From contig CM051456.1 of assembly GCA_028274465.1 (NCBI GenBank), positions 49,095,011 to 49,159,010 on the forward strand: a DNA stretch of 64,000 nt, written 5' to 3'. The position numbers were made by a program, and so were the translations under genes. The DNA comes from Plantago ovata (taxonomy: Eukaryota; Streptophyta; Magnoliopsida; Lamiales; Plantaginaceae). The notes beneath the pieces were generated by a model. That model had not been told where the DNA came from. It saw nothing but the letters and a program-made list of their open reading frames with translations, and ran no database searches. How positions within the stretch are numbered: position 1 is the first letter of the stretch; every line of letters begins with the position of its first letter. Below are positions 12,333-26,967 of the stretch, piece by piece.

Positions 12333-15300
12333 AAGGAAGCAAGGGAACTTCTTATTTGATTGTGTATATAACTGTAGTACTTGTAGTTAGTTCTCTCCTA
12401 TGTTTGCGGAAAGGGATATCATAACGGAACACTCTATATAGCAATCTAACAATCTAGTGATCTAGTTGTTGTTCTATATAAAGGGAAGACATACAACTCA
12501 TTCTTTACATGGAATTGTCTCTTTCATCTACCTAATGCAATAGAAAGTGAATGAATGAATCAATAGACAACTAATCTAGTTTGTAAGGGTAATGGAAAGG
12601 TTAGTTTCAGCTATAGTACTTGTAGTCAGTCCTCTCCTATGTTTGAGGAAAGGGATATCATAATGGAACACTCTAATAGCAATCTAATTAATGTAGTGAT
12701 CTAGTAGTTGTTCTATACATACAACTCATTCTTTACATGGGATTGTATCTTTCATCTACCTAAAGTAATAGAAAGTGAATGAATGAATCAATAGACAACT
12801 AATGTAGTTTGAAGGGTAATGGAAAGGTTAGTTTTAGCTATAGTACTTGTAGTTAGTTCTCTCCTATGTTTGAGGAAAGGGATATCATAATGGAACAGTC
12901 TAAATAGCAATCTAACTAATCTAGTGATCTAGTAGTTGATCTAGTAGTTGTTTTATACATACAGCTCATTCTTCACATGGCATTGTATCTTTCATCTACA
13001 TAAAGCAATAGAAAGTGGATGAATGAATCATCTAGTCAGTAAGCACAATAGATAGGTTAGTTTCAATGGACTCTTTAACTTGCTCATTAAGGAAGCAAGG
13101 GAACTTCTTATTTGATTGTGTATATAACTCTAGTACTTGTAGTTAGTTCTCTCCTATGTTTGCGGAAGGGATATCATAACGGAACACTCTATATAGCAAT
13201 CTAACTAATCTAGTGATCTAGTTGTTGTTCTATATAAAGGGAAGACATACAACTCATTCTTTACATGGGATTGTATCTTTCATTTACCTAATGCAATAGA
13301 ATGTGAATGAATGAATCAATAGACAACTAATCTAGTTTGTAAGGGTAATGGAAAGGTTAGTTTCAGCTATAGTACTTGTAGTTAGTCTCTCCTACGTTTG
13401 AGGAAAGGGATATCATAATGGAACACTCTAAATAGCAATCTAACTAATCTAGTGATCTAGTAGTTGATCTAGTAGTTGTTTTATACATACAGCTCATTCT
13501 TCACATGACATTGTATCTTTCATCTACATAAAGCAATAGAAAGTGGATGAATGAATCATCTAGTCAGTAAGCACAATAGATAGGTTAGTTTCAGTGGTCT
13601 CTTGAACTTGATCATTAAGGAAGCAAGGGAACTTCTTATTTGATTGTGTATATAACTGTAGTACTTGTAGTTAGTTCTCTCCTATGTTTGCGGAAAGGGA
13701 TATCATAACGGAACACTCTATATAGCAATCTAACAAATCTAGTGATCTAGTTGTTGTTCTATATAAAGGGAAGACATACAACTCATTCTTTACATGGAAT
13801 TGTCTCTTTCATCTACCTAATGCAATAGAAAGTGAATGAATGAATCAATAGACAACTAATCTAGTTTGTAAGGGTAATGGAAAGGTTAGTTTCAGCTATA
13901 GTACTTGTAGTCAGTCCTCTCCTATGTTTGAGGAAAGGGATATCATAATGGAACACTCTAATAGCAATCTAATTAATGTAGTGATCTAGTAGTTGTTCTA
14001 TACATACAACTCATTCTTTACATGGGATTGTATCTTTCATCTACCTAAAGTAATAGAAAGTGAATGAATGAATCAATAGACAACTAATGTAGTTTGAAGG
14101 GTAATGGAAAGGTTAGTTTCAGCTATAGTACTTGTAGTTAGTTCTCTCCTATGTTTGAGGAAAGGGATATCATAATGAACAGTCTAAATAGCAAACTAAC
14201 TAATCTAGTGATCTGGTAGTTGATCTAGTAGTTGTTTTATACATACAGCTCATTCTTCACATCGCATTGTATCTTTCATCTACATAAAGCAATAGAAAGT
14301 GGATGAATGAATCATGTAGTTAGTAAGCACAATAGATAGGTTAGTTTCAGTGGTCTCTTGAACTTGATCATTAAGGAAGCAAGGGAACTTCTTATTTGAT
14401 TGTGTATATAACTGTAGTACTTGTAGTTAGTTCTCTCCTATGTTTGCGGAAGGGATATCATAACGGAACTCTCTATATAGCAATCTAACAAATCTAGTGA
14501 TCTAGTTGTTGTTCTATATAAAGGGAAGACATACAACTCATTCTTACATGGGATTATATCTTTCATCTACCTAAGTAATATAAGTGAATGAATGAATCAA
14601 TAGACAACTAATCTAGTTTGTAAGGGTAATGGAAAGGTTAGTTTCATCTATAGTACTTGTAGTCACTCTCCTATGTTTGAGGAAAGGGATATCATAATGG
14701 AACACTCTAAATAGCAATCTAACTAATCTAGTGATCTAGTAGTTGATCTAGTAGTTGTTTTATACATACAGCTCATTCTTCACATGACATTGTATCTTTC
14801 ATCTACATAAAGCAATAGAAAGTGGATGAATGAATCATCTAGTCAGTAAGCACAATAGATAGGTTAGTTTCAGTGGTCTCTTGAACTTGATCATTAAGGA
14901 AGCAAGGGAACTTCTTATTTGATTGTGTATATAACTGTAGTACTTGTAGTTAGTTCTCTCCTATGTTTGCGGAAAGGGATATCATAACGGAACACTCTAT
15001 ATAGCAATCTAACAAATCTAGTGATCTAGTTGTTGTTCTATATAAAGGGAAGACATACAACTCATTCTTTACATGGAATTGTCTCTTTCATCTACCTAAT
15101 GCAATAGAAAGTGAATGAATGAATCAATAGACAACTAATCTAGTTTGTAAGGGTAATGGAAAGGTTAGTTTCAGCTATAGTACTTGTAGTTAGTTCTCTC
15201 CTACGTTTGAGGAAAGGGATATCATAATGGAACAGTCTAAATAGCAATCTAACTGATCTAGTGATCTAGTAGTTGATCTAGTAGTTGTTTTATACATACA

Positions 15301-17994
15301 GCTCATTCTTCACATGGCATTGTATCTTTCATCTACATAAAGCAATAGAAAGTGGATGAATGAATCATCTAGTCAGTAAGCACAATAGATAGGTTAGTTT
15401 CAATGGACTCTTTAACTTGCTCATTAAGGAAGCAAGGGAACTTCTTATTTGATTGTGTATATAACTCTAGTACTTGTAGTTAGTTCTCTCCTATGTTTGC
15501 GGAAGGGATATCATAACGGAACACTCTATATAGCAATCTAACTAATCTAGTGATCTAGTTGTTGTTCTATATAAAGGGAAGACATACAACTCATTCTTTA
15601 CATGGGATTGTATCTTTCATCTACCTAATGCAATAGAATGTGAATGAATGAATCAATAGACAACTAATCTAGTTTGTAAGGGTAATGGAAAGGTTAGTTT
15701 CAGCTATAGTACTTGTAGTTAGTTCTCTCCTACGTTTGAGGAAAGGGATATCATAATGGAACACTCTAAATAGCAATCTAACTAATCTAGTGATCTAGTA
15801 GTTGATCTAGTAGTTGTTTTATACATACAGCTCATTCTTCACATGACATTGTATCTTTCATCTACATAAAGCAATAGAAAGTGGATGAATGAATCATCTA
15901 GTCAGTAAGCACAATAGATAGGTTAGTTTCAGTGGTCTCTTGAACTTGATCATTAAGGAAGCAAGGGAACTTCTTATTTGATTGTGTATATAACTGTAGT
16001 ACTTGTAGTTAGTTCTCTCCTATGTTTGCGGAAAGGGATATCATAACGGAACACTCTATATAGCAATCTAACAAATCTAGTGATCTAGTTGTTGTTCTAT
16101 ATAAAGGGAAGACATACAACTCATTCTTTACATGGAATTGTCTCTTTCATCTACCTAATGCAATAGAAAGTGAATGAATGAATCAATAGACAACTAATCT
16201 AGTTTGTAAGGGTAATGGAAAGGTTAGTTTCAGCTATAGTACTTGTAGTCAGTCCTCTCCTATGTTTGAGGAAAGGGATATCATAATGGAACACTCTAAT
16301 AGCAATCTAATTAATGTAGTGATCTAGTAGTTGTTCTATACATACAACTCATTCTTTACATGGGATTGTATCTTTCATCTACCTAAAGTAATAGAAAGTG
16401 AATGAATGAATCAATAGACAACTAATGTAGTTTGAAGGGTAATGGAAAGGTTAGTTTCAGCTATAGTACTTGTAGTTAGTTCTCTCCTATGTTTGAGGAA
16501 AGGGATATCATAATGGAACAGTCTAAATAGCAAACTAACTAATCTAGTGATCTGGTAGTTGATCTAGTAGTTGTTTTATACATACAGCTCATTCTTCACA
16601 TCGCATTGTATCTTTCATCTACATAAAGCAATAGAAAGTGGATGAATGAATCATGTAGTTAGTAAGCACAATAGATAGGTTAGTTTCAGTGGTCTCTTGA
16701 ACTTGATCATTAAGGAAGCAAGGGAACTTCTTATTTGATTGTGTATATAACTGTAGTACTTGTAGTTAGTTCTCTCCTATGTTTGCGGAAAGGGATATCA
16801 TAACGGAACTCTCTATATAGCAATCTAACAAATCTAGTGATCTAGTTGTTGTTTTATATAAAGGGAAGACATACAACTCATTCTTTACATGGGATTATAT
16901 CTTTCATCTACCTAAAGTAATATAAAGTGAATGAATGAATCAATAGACAACTAATCTAGTTTGTAAGGGTAATGGAAAGGTTAGTTTCATCTATAGTACT
17001 TGTAGTCACTCTCCTATGTTTGAGGAAAGGGATATCATAATGGAACACTCTAAATAGCAATCTAACTAATCTAGTGATCTAGTAGTTGATCTAGTAGTTG
17101 TTTTATACATACAGCTCATTCTTCACATGACATTGTATCTTTCATCTACATAAAGCAATAGAAAGTGGATGAATGAATCATCTAGTCAGTAAGCACAATA
17201 GATAGGTTAGTTTCAGTGGTCTCTTGAACTTGATCATTAAGGAAGCAAGGGAACTTCTTATTTGATTGTGTATATAACTGTAGTACTTGTAGTTAGTTCT
17301 CTCCTATGTTTGCGGAAAGGGATATCATAACGGAACACTCTATATAGCAATCTAACAAATCTAGTGATCTAGTTGTTGTTCTATATAAAGGGAAGACATA
17401 CAACTCATTCTTTACATGGAATTGTCTCTTTCATCTACCTAATGCAATAGAAAGTGAATGAATGAATCAATAGACAACTAATCTAGTTTGTAAGGGTAAT
17501 GGAAAGGTTAGTTTCAGCTATAGTACTTGTAGTCAGTCCTCTCCTATGTTTGAGGAAAGGGATATCATAATGGAACACTCTAATAGCAATCTAATTAATG
17601 TAGTGATCTAGTAGTTGTTCTATACATACAACTCATTCTTTACATGGGATTGTATCTTTCATCTACCTAAAGTAATAGAAAGTTAATGAATGAATCAATA
17701 GACAACTAATGTAGTTTGAAGGGTAATGGAAAGGTTAGTTTCAGCTATAGTACTTGTAGTTAGTTCTCTCCTATGTTTGAGGAAAGGGATATCATAATGG
17801 AACAGTCTAAATAGCAAACTAACTAATCTAGTGATCTGGTAGTTGATCTAGTAGTTCTTTTATACATACAGCTCATTCTTCACATGGCATTGTATATTTC
17901 ATCTACATAAAGCAATAGAAAGTGGATGAATGAATCATCTAGTCAGTAAGCACAATAGATAGGTTAGTTCAATGGACTCTTTAACTTGCTCATT
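12333..17994 (+). repeat. Higher-order domain 3 (about 2.3-kb period, degraded copies)
   Basis: Units are 756, 528, 756, 523, 530, 529, 757, 527 and 756 bp. The unit pair at 13617-14895 is repeated at 15955-17238 with shared private variants: catcgcattg, atcatgtagttag, and a shortened gtagtcactctcc. Several single-base losses give the odd lengths 523, 527 and 528; they are concentrated in the first copy. Confidence 0.8.
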
Positions 17995-20900
17995 AAGGAA
18001 GCAAGGGAACTTCTTATTTGATTGTGTAAATAACTCTAGTAGTTGTAGTTAGTTCTCTCCTATGTTTGCGGAAAGGGATATCATAACGGAACACTCTATA
18101 GCAATCTAACAAATCTAGTGATCTAGTTGTTGTTCTATATCAAGGGAAGACATACAACTCATTCTTTACATGGAATTCTCTCTTTCATCTACCTAATGCA
18201 ATAGAAAGTGAATGAATGAATCAATAGACAACTAATCTAGTTTGTAAGGGTAATGAAAAGGTTAGTTTCAGCTATAGTACTTGTAGTCAGTCCTCTCCTA
18301 TGTTTGAGGAAAGGGATATCATAATGGAACACTCTAATAGCAATCTAATTAATGTAGTAATCTAGTAGTTGTTCTATACATACAACTCATTCTTTACATG
18401 GGATTGTATCTTTCATCTACCTAAAGTAATAGAAAGTGAATGAATGAATCAATAGACAACTAATGTAGTTTGAAGGGTAATGGAAAGGTTAGTTTCAGCT
18501 ATAGTACTTGTAGTTAGTTCTCTCCTATGTTTGAGGAAAGGGATATCATAATGGAACAGTCTAAATAGCAATCTAACTAATCTAGTGATCTGGTAGTTGA
18601 TCTAGTAGTTGTTTTATACATACAGCTCATTCTTCACATGGCATTGTATATTTCATCTACATAAAGCAATAGAAAGTGGATGAATGAATCATCTAGTCAG
18701 TAAGCACAATAGATAGGTTAGTTTCAATGGACTCTTTAACTTGCTCATTAAGGAAGCAAGGGAACTTCTTATTTGATTGTGTATATAACTCTAGTACTTG
18801 TAGTTAGTTCTCTCCTATGTTTGCGGAAGGGATATCATAACGGAACACTCTATATAGCAATCTAACTAATCTAGTGATCTAGTTTTTGTTCTATATAAAG
18901 GGAAGACATACAACTCATTCTTTACATGGGATTGTATCTTTCATCTACCTAATGCAATAGAATGTGAATGAATGAATCAATAGACAACTAATCTAGTTTG
19001 TAAGGGTAATGGAAAGGTTAGTTTCAGCTATAGTACTTGTAGTTAGTTCTCTCCTATGTTTGAGGAAAGGGATATCATAATGGAACACTCTAAATAGCAA
19101 TCTAACTAATCTAGTGATCTAGTAGTTGATCTAGTAGTTGGTTTATACATACAGCTCATTCTTCACATGACATTGTATCTTTCATCTACATAAAGCAATA
19201 GAAGTGGATGAATGAATCATCTAGTCAGTAAGCACAATAGATAGGTTAGTTTCAATGGACTCTTTAACTTGCTCATTAAGGAAGCAAGGGAACTTCTTAT
19301 TTGATTGTGTATATAACTCTAGTACTCGTAGTTAGTTCTCTCCTATGTTTGCGGAAAGGGATATCATAACGGAACACTCTATATAGCAATCTAACAAATC
19401 TAGTGATCTAGTTGTTGTTCTATATAAAGGGAAGACATACAACTCATTCTTTACATCAAATTGTCTCTTTCATCTACCTAATGCAATAGAAAGTGAATGA
19501 ATGAATCAATAGACAACTAATCTAGTTTGTAAGGGTAATGGAAAGGTTAGTTTCAGCTATAGTACTTGTAGTTAGTTCTCTCCTATGTTTGAGGAAATGG
19601 ATATCATAATGGAACACTCTAAATAGCAATCTAACTAATCTAGTGATCTAGTAGTTGTTCTATATATACAACTCATTCTTTACATGGGATTGTATCTTTC
19701 ATCTACCTAAAGTAATAGAAAGTGAATGAATGAATCAATAGACAACTAATCTAGTTTGTAAGGGTAATGGAAAGGTTAGTTTCAGCTATAGTACTTGTAG
19801 TCAGTCCTCTCCTATGTTTGAGGAAAGGGATATCATAATGGAACACTCTAATAGCAATCTAATTAATGTAGTGATCTAGTAGTTGTTCTATACATACAAC
19901 TCATTCTTTACATGGGATTGTATCTTTCATCTACCTAAAGCAATAGAAAGTGAATGAATGAATCAATAGACAACTAATGTAGTTTGAAGGGTAATGGAAA
20001 GGTTAGTTTTAGCTATAGTACTTGTTGTTAGTTCTCTCCTATGTTTGATGAAAGGGATATCATAATGGAACAGTCTAAATAGCAATCTAACTAATCTAGT
20101 GATCTAGTAGTTGATCTAGTAGTTGTTTTATACATACAGCTCATTCTTCACATGGCATTGTATCTTTCATCTACATAAACCAATAGAAAGTGGATGAATG
20201 AATCATCTAGTCAGTAAGCACAATAGATAGGTTAGTTTCAATGGACTCTTTAACTTGCTCATTAAGGAAGCAAGGGAACTTCTTATTTGATTGTGTATAT
20301 AACTCTAGTACTTGTAGTTAGTTCTCTCCTATGCTTGCGGAAAGGGATATCATAACGGAACACTCTATATAGCAATCTAACAAATCTAGTGATCTAGTTG
20401 TTGCTCTATATAAAGGGAAGACATACAACTCAATCTTTACATGGGATTGTATCTTTCATCTACCTAATGCAATAGAAAGTGAATGTATGAATCAATAGAC
20501 AACTAATCTAGTTTGAAGGGTAATGGAAAGGTTAGTTTCATCTATAGTACTTGTAGTTAGTTCTCTCCTATGTTTGAGGAAAGGGATATCATAATGGAAC
20601 ACTCTAAATAGCAATCTAACTAATCTAGTGATCTAGTAGTTGATCTAGTAGTTGTTCTATATATACAGCTCATTCTTCACATGGCATTGTATCTTTCATC
20701 TACATAAAGCAATAGAAAGTGGATGAATGAATCATCTAGTTAGTAAGCACAATAGATAGGTTAGTTTCAATAGAATCTTTAACTTGATCATTAAGGAAGC
20801 AAGGGAACTTCTTATTTGATTGTGTATATAACTCTAGTACTTGAAGTTAGTTCTCTCCTATGTTTGCGGAAAGGGATATCATAACGGAACACTCTATACA

Positions 20901-23900
20901 GCAATCTAACAAATCTAGTGATCTAGTTGTTGTTTTATATAAAGGGAAGACATACAACTCATTCTTTTCATGGGATTATATCTTTCATCTACCTAAAGTA
21001 ATAGAAAGTGAATGAATGAATCAATAGACAACTAATCTAGTTTGTAAGGGTAATGGAAAGGTTAGTTTCAGCTATAGTACTTGTAGTCAGTCCTCTCCTA
21101 TGTTTGAGGAAAGGGATATCATAATGGAACACTCTAATAGCAATCTAATTAATGTAGTGATCTAGTAGTTGTTCTATACATACAACTCATTCTTTACATG
21201 GGATTGTATCTTTCATCTACCTAAAGCAATAGAAAGTGAATGAATGAATCAATAGACAACTAATGTAGTTTGAAGGGTAATGGAAAGGTTAGTTTTAGCT
21301 ATAGTACTTGTAGTTAGTTCTCTCCTATGTTTGAGGAAAGGGATATCATAATGGAACAGTCTAAATAGCAATCTAACTAATCTAGTGATCTAGTAGTTGA
21401 TCTAGTAGTTGTTTTTTACATACAGCTCATTCTTCACATGGCATTGTATCTTTCATCTACATAAAGCAATAGAAAGTGGATGAATGAATCATCTAGTCAT
21501 TAAGCACAATAGATAGGTTAGTTTCAATGGACTCTTTAACTTGCTCATTAAGGAAGCAAGGGAACTTCTTATTTGATTGTGTATATAACTCTAGTACTTG
21601 AAGTTAGTTCTCTCCTATGTTTGCGGAAGGGATATCATAACGGAACACTCTATATAGCAATCTAACTAATCTAGTGATCTAGTTGTTGTTCTATATAAAG
21701 GGAAGACATACAACTCATTCTTTACATGGGATTGTATCTTTCATCTGCCTAATGCAATAGAATGTGAATGAATGAATCAATAGACAACTAATCTAGTTTG
21801 TAAGGGTAATGGAAAGGTTAGTTTCAGCTATAGTACTTGTAGTTAGTTCTCTCCTATGTTTGAGGAAAGGGATATCATAATGGAACACTCTAAATAGCAA
21901 TCTAACTAATCTAGTGATCTAGTAGTTGATCTAGTAGTTGTTTTATACATACAGCTCATTCTTCACATGACATTGTATCTTTCATCTACATAAAGCAATA
22001 GAAAGTGGATGAATGAATCATCTAGTCAGTAAGCACAATAGATAGGTTTGTTTCAATGGACTCTTTAACTTCCTCATTAAGGAAGCAAGGGAACTTCTTA
22101 TTTGATTGTGTATATAACTCTAGTACTTGTAGTTAGTTCTCTCCTATGTTTGCGGAAAGAGATATCATAACGGAACACTCTATATAGCAATCTAACAAAT
22201 CTAGTGATCTAGTTGTTGTTCTATATAAAAGGAAGACATACAACTCATTCTTTACATGGAATTTTCTCTTTCATCTACCTAATGCAATAGAAAGTGAATG
22301 AATGAATCAATAGACAACTAATCTAGTTTGTAAGGGTAATGGAAAGGTTAGTTTCAGCTATAGTACTTGTAGTTAGTTCTCTCCTATGTTTGAGGAAATG
22401 GATATCATAATGGAACACTCTAAATAGCAATCTAACTAATCTAGTGATCTAGTAGTTGTTCTATATATACAACTCATTCTTTACATGGGATTGTATCTTT
22501 CATCTACCTAAAGCAATAGAAATTGAATGAATGAATCAATAGACAACTAATCTAGTTTGTAAGGGTAATGGAAAGGTTAGTTTCAGCTATAGTACTTGTA
22601 GTTAGTTCTCTCCTATGTTTGAGGAAAGGGATATCATAATGGAACACTCTAAATAGCAATCTAACTAATCTAGTGATCTAGTAGTTGATCTAGTAGTTGT
22701 TTTATACATACCAGCTCATTCTTCACATGACATTGTATCTTACATCTACATAAAGCAATAGAAAGTGGATGAATGAATCATCTAGTCAGTAAGCACAATA
22801 GATAGGTTAGTTTCAATGGACTCTTTAACTTGCTCATTAAGGAAGCAAGGGAACTTCTTATTTGATTGTGTATATAACTCTAGTACTTGTAGTTAGTTCT
22901 CTCCTATGTTTGCGGAAAGAGATATCATAACGGAACACTCTATATAGCAATCTAACAAATCTAGTGATCTAGTTGTTGTTCTATATAAAAGGAAGACATA
23001 CAACTCATTCTTTACATGGAATTTTCTCTTTCATCTACCTAATGCAATAGAAAGTGAATGAATGAATCAATAGACAACTAATCTAGTTTGTAAGGGTAAT
23101 GGAAAGGTTAGTTTCAGCTATAGTACTTGTAGTTAGTTCTCTCCTATGTTTGAGGAAATGGATATCATAATGGAACACTCTAAATAGCAATCTAACTAAT
23201 CTAGTGGTCTAGTAGTTGTTCTATATATACAACTCATTCTTTACATGGGATTGTATCTTTCATCTACCTAAAGCAATAGAAATTGAATGAATGAATCAAT
23301 AGACAACTAATCTAGTTTGTAAGGGTAATGGAAAGGTTAGTTTCAGCTATAGTACTTGTAGTCAGTCCTCTCCTATGTTTGAGGAAAGGGATATCATAAT
23401 GGAACACTCTAAATAGCAATCTAACTAATCTAGTGATCTAGTAGTTGTTCTATATATACAGCTCATTATTCACATGGCATTGTATCTTTCATCTACATAA
23501 AGCAATAGAAAGTGGATGAATGAATCATCTAGTTAGTAAGCACAATAGATAGGTTAGTTTCAATGGACTCTTTAACTTGCTCATTAAGGAAGCAAGGGAA
23601 CTTCTTATTTGATTGTGTATATAACTCTAGTACTTGTAGTTAGTTCTCTCCTATGCTTGCGGAAAGGGATATCATAACGGAACACTCTATATAGCAATCT
23701 AACAAATCTAGTGATCTAGTTGTTGTTCTATATAAAGGGAAGACATACAACTCATTCTTTACATGGGATTGTATCTTTCATCTACCTAATGCAATAGAAA
23801 GTGAATGAATGAATCAATAGACAACTAATCTAGTTTGAAGGGTAATGGAAAGGTTAGTTTCAGCTATTGTACTTGTAGTTAGTTCTCTCCTATGTTTGAG

Positions 23901-25932
23901 GAAAGGGATATCATAATGGAACAGTCTAAATAGCAATCTAACTAATCTAGTGATCTGGTAGTTGATCTAGTAGTTGTTTTATACATACAGCTCATTCTTC
24001 ACATGGCATTGTATCTTTCATCTACATAAAGCAATAGGAAGTGGATGAATGAATCATCTAGTTAGTAAGCACAATAGATAGGTTAGTTTCAATGGTCTCT
24101 TGAACTTGATCATTAAGGAAGCAAGGGAACTTCTTATTTGATTGTGTTTATAACTCTAGTACTTGTAGTTAGTTCTCTCCTATGTTTGCGGAAAGGGATA
24201 TCATAACGGAACTCTCTATATAGCAATCTAACAAATCTAGTGATCTAGTTGTTGTTTTATATAAAGGGAAGACATACAACTCATTCTTTTCATGGGATTA
24301 TATCTTTCATCTACCTAAAGTAATAGAAAGTGAATGAATGAATCAATAGACAACTAATCTAGTTTGTAAGGGTAATGGAAAGGTTAGTTTCAGCTATAGT
24401 ACTTGTAGTTAGTTCTCTCCTATGTTTGAGGAAAGGGATATCATAATGGAACACTCTAAATAGCAATCTAACTAATCTAGTGATCTAGTAGTTGATCTAG
24501 TAGTTGTTTTATACATACAGCTCATTCTTCACATGACATTGTATCTTTCATCTACATAAAGCAATAGAAAGTGGATGAATGAATCATCTAGTCAGTAAGC
24601 ACAATAGATAGGTTAGTTTCAATGGACTCTTTAACTTGCTCATTAAGGAAGCAAGGGAACTTCCTATTTGATTGTGTATATAACTCTAGTACTTGTAGTT
24701 AGTTCTCTCCTATGTTTGCGGAAAGGGCTATCATAACGGAACACTCTATATAGCAATCTAACAAATCTAGTGATCTAGTTGTTGTTCTATATAAAGGGAA
24801 GACATACAACTCATTCTTTACATGGAATTGTTTCTTTCATCTACCTAATGCAATAGAAAGTGAATGAATGAATCAATAGACAACTAATCTAGTTTGTAAT
24901 GGTAATGGAAAGGTTAGTTTCAGCTATAGTACTTGTAGTTAGTTCTCTCCTATGTTTGAGGAAATGGATATCATAATGGAACAATCTAAATAGCAATCTA
25001 ACTAATCTAGTGATCTAGTAGTTGTTCTATATATACAACTCATTCTTTACATGGGATTGTATCTTTCATCTACCTAAAGCAATAGAAATTGAATGAATGA
25101 ATCAATAGACAACTAATCTAGTTTGTAAGGGTAATGGAAAGGTTAGTTTCAGCTATAGTACTTGTAGTTAGTTCTCTCCTATGTTTGAGGAAAGGGATAT
25201 CATAGTGGAACACTCTAAATAGCAATCCAACTAATCTAGTGATCTAGTAGTTGATCTAGTAGTTGTTCTATATATACAGCTCATTCTTCACATGGCATTG
25301 TATCTTTCATCTACATAAAGCAATAGAAAGTGGATGAATGAATCATCTAGTTAGTAAGCACAATAGATAGGTTAGTTTCAATGTACTCTTTAACTTGCTC
25401 ATTAAGGAAGCAAGGGAACTTCTTATTTGATTGTGTATATAACTCTAGTACTTGTAGTTAGTTCTCTCCTATGCTTGCGGAAAGGGATGTCATAACGGAA
25501 CACTCTATATAGCAATCTAACAAAACTAGTGATCTAGTTGTTGTTCTATATAAAGGGAAGACATACAAGTCATTCTTTACATGGGATTGTATCTTTCATC
25601 TACCTAATGCAATAGAAAGTGAATGAATGAATCAATAGACAACTAATCTAGTTTGAAGGGTACTGGAAAGGTTAGTTTCATCTATAGTACTTGTAGTTAG
25701 TTGTCTCCTATGTTTGAGGAAAGGGATATCATAATGGAACAGTCTAAATAGCAATCTAACTAATCTAGTGATCTGGTAGTTGATCTAGTAGTTGTTTTAT
25801 ACATACAGCTCATCCTTCACATGGCATTGTATCTTTCATCTACATAAAGCAATAGAAAGTGGATGAATGAATCATCTAGTTAGTAAGCACAATAGATAGG
25901 TTAGTTTCAATGGTCTCTTGAACTTGATCATT
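17995..25932 (+). repeat. Higher-order domain 4: mixed units, first C2 monomers
   Basis: Unit lengths vary most here: 755, 528, 986, 529, 757, 529, 760, 747, 529, 530, 759 and 529 bp. The 986-bp unit at 19278-20263 is A-C2-C1-B, a four-monomer unit. C2, with gaggaaatggatatc, appears here for the first time. Only local repetition is visible, for example C2-bearing A-C2 stretches near 22.1-22.6 and 22.8-23.3 kb. Confidence 0.8.
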
Positions 25933-26801
25933 AAGGAAGCAAGGGAACTTCTTATTTGGTTGTGTATATAACTCTAGTACTTGTAGTTAGTTCTCTCCTA
26001 TGTTTGCGGAAAGAGATATCATAACGGAACTCTCTATATAGCAATCTAACAAATCTAGTGATCTAGTTGTTGTTTTATATAAAGGGAAGACATACAACTC
26101 ATTCTTTTCATGGGATTATATCTTTCATCTACCTAAAGTAATAGAAAGTGAATGAATGAGTCAATAGACAACTAATCTAGTTTGTAAGGGAAATGGAAAG
26201 GTTAGTTTCAGCTATAGTACTTGTAGTCAGTCCTCTCCTATGTTTGAGGAAAGGGATATCATAATGGAACACTCTAATAGCAATCTAATTAATGTAGTGA
26301 CCTAGTAGTTGTTCTATACATACAACTCATTCTTTACATGGGATTGTATCTTTCATCTACCTAAAGCAATAGAAAGTGAATGAATGAATCAATAGACAAC
26401 TAATGTAGTTTGAAGGGTAATGGAAAGGTTAGTTTTAGCTATAGTACTTGCAGTTAGTTCTCTCCTATGTTTGAGGAAAGGGATATCATAATGGAACAGT
26501 CTAAATAGCAATCTAACTAATCTAGTGATCTAGTAGTTGATCTAGTAGTTGTTTTATACATACAGCTCATTCTTCACATGGCATTGTATCTTTCATCTAC
26601 ATAAAGCAATAGAAAGTGGATGAATGAATCATCTAGTCAGTAAGCACAATAGATAGGTTAGTTTCAATGGACTCTTTAACTTGCTCATTAAGGAAGCAAG
26701 GGAACTTCTTATTTGATTGTGTATATAACTCTAGTACTTGTAGTTAGTTCTCTCCTATGTTTGCGGAAGGGATATCATAACGGAACACTCTATATAGCAA
26801 T

Positions 26802-26967
26802 CTAACTAATCTAGTGATCTAGTTGTTGTTCTATATAAAGGGAAGACATACAACTCATTCTTTACGTGGGATTGTATCTTTCATCTAACTAATCTAGTGA
26901 TCTAGTTGTTGTTCTATATAAAGGGAAGACATACAACTCATTCTTTACGTGGGATTGTATCTTTCAT
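26802..26967 (+). repeat. 83-bp tandem duplication inside an A monomer, copy 1
   Basis: Positions 26802-26884 are repeated directly at 26885-26967, covering ctaactaatctagtg through the tcttta-cgtgggattg stretch to tttcat. It turns a 529-bp unit into 612 bp. The joint lies between agcaatctaacta and tttcatctaccta, which share atcta, as expected from slippage or unequal exchange at a short match. Confidence 0.93.
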
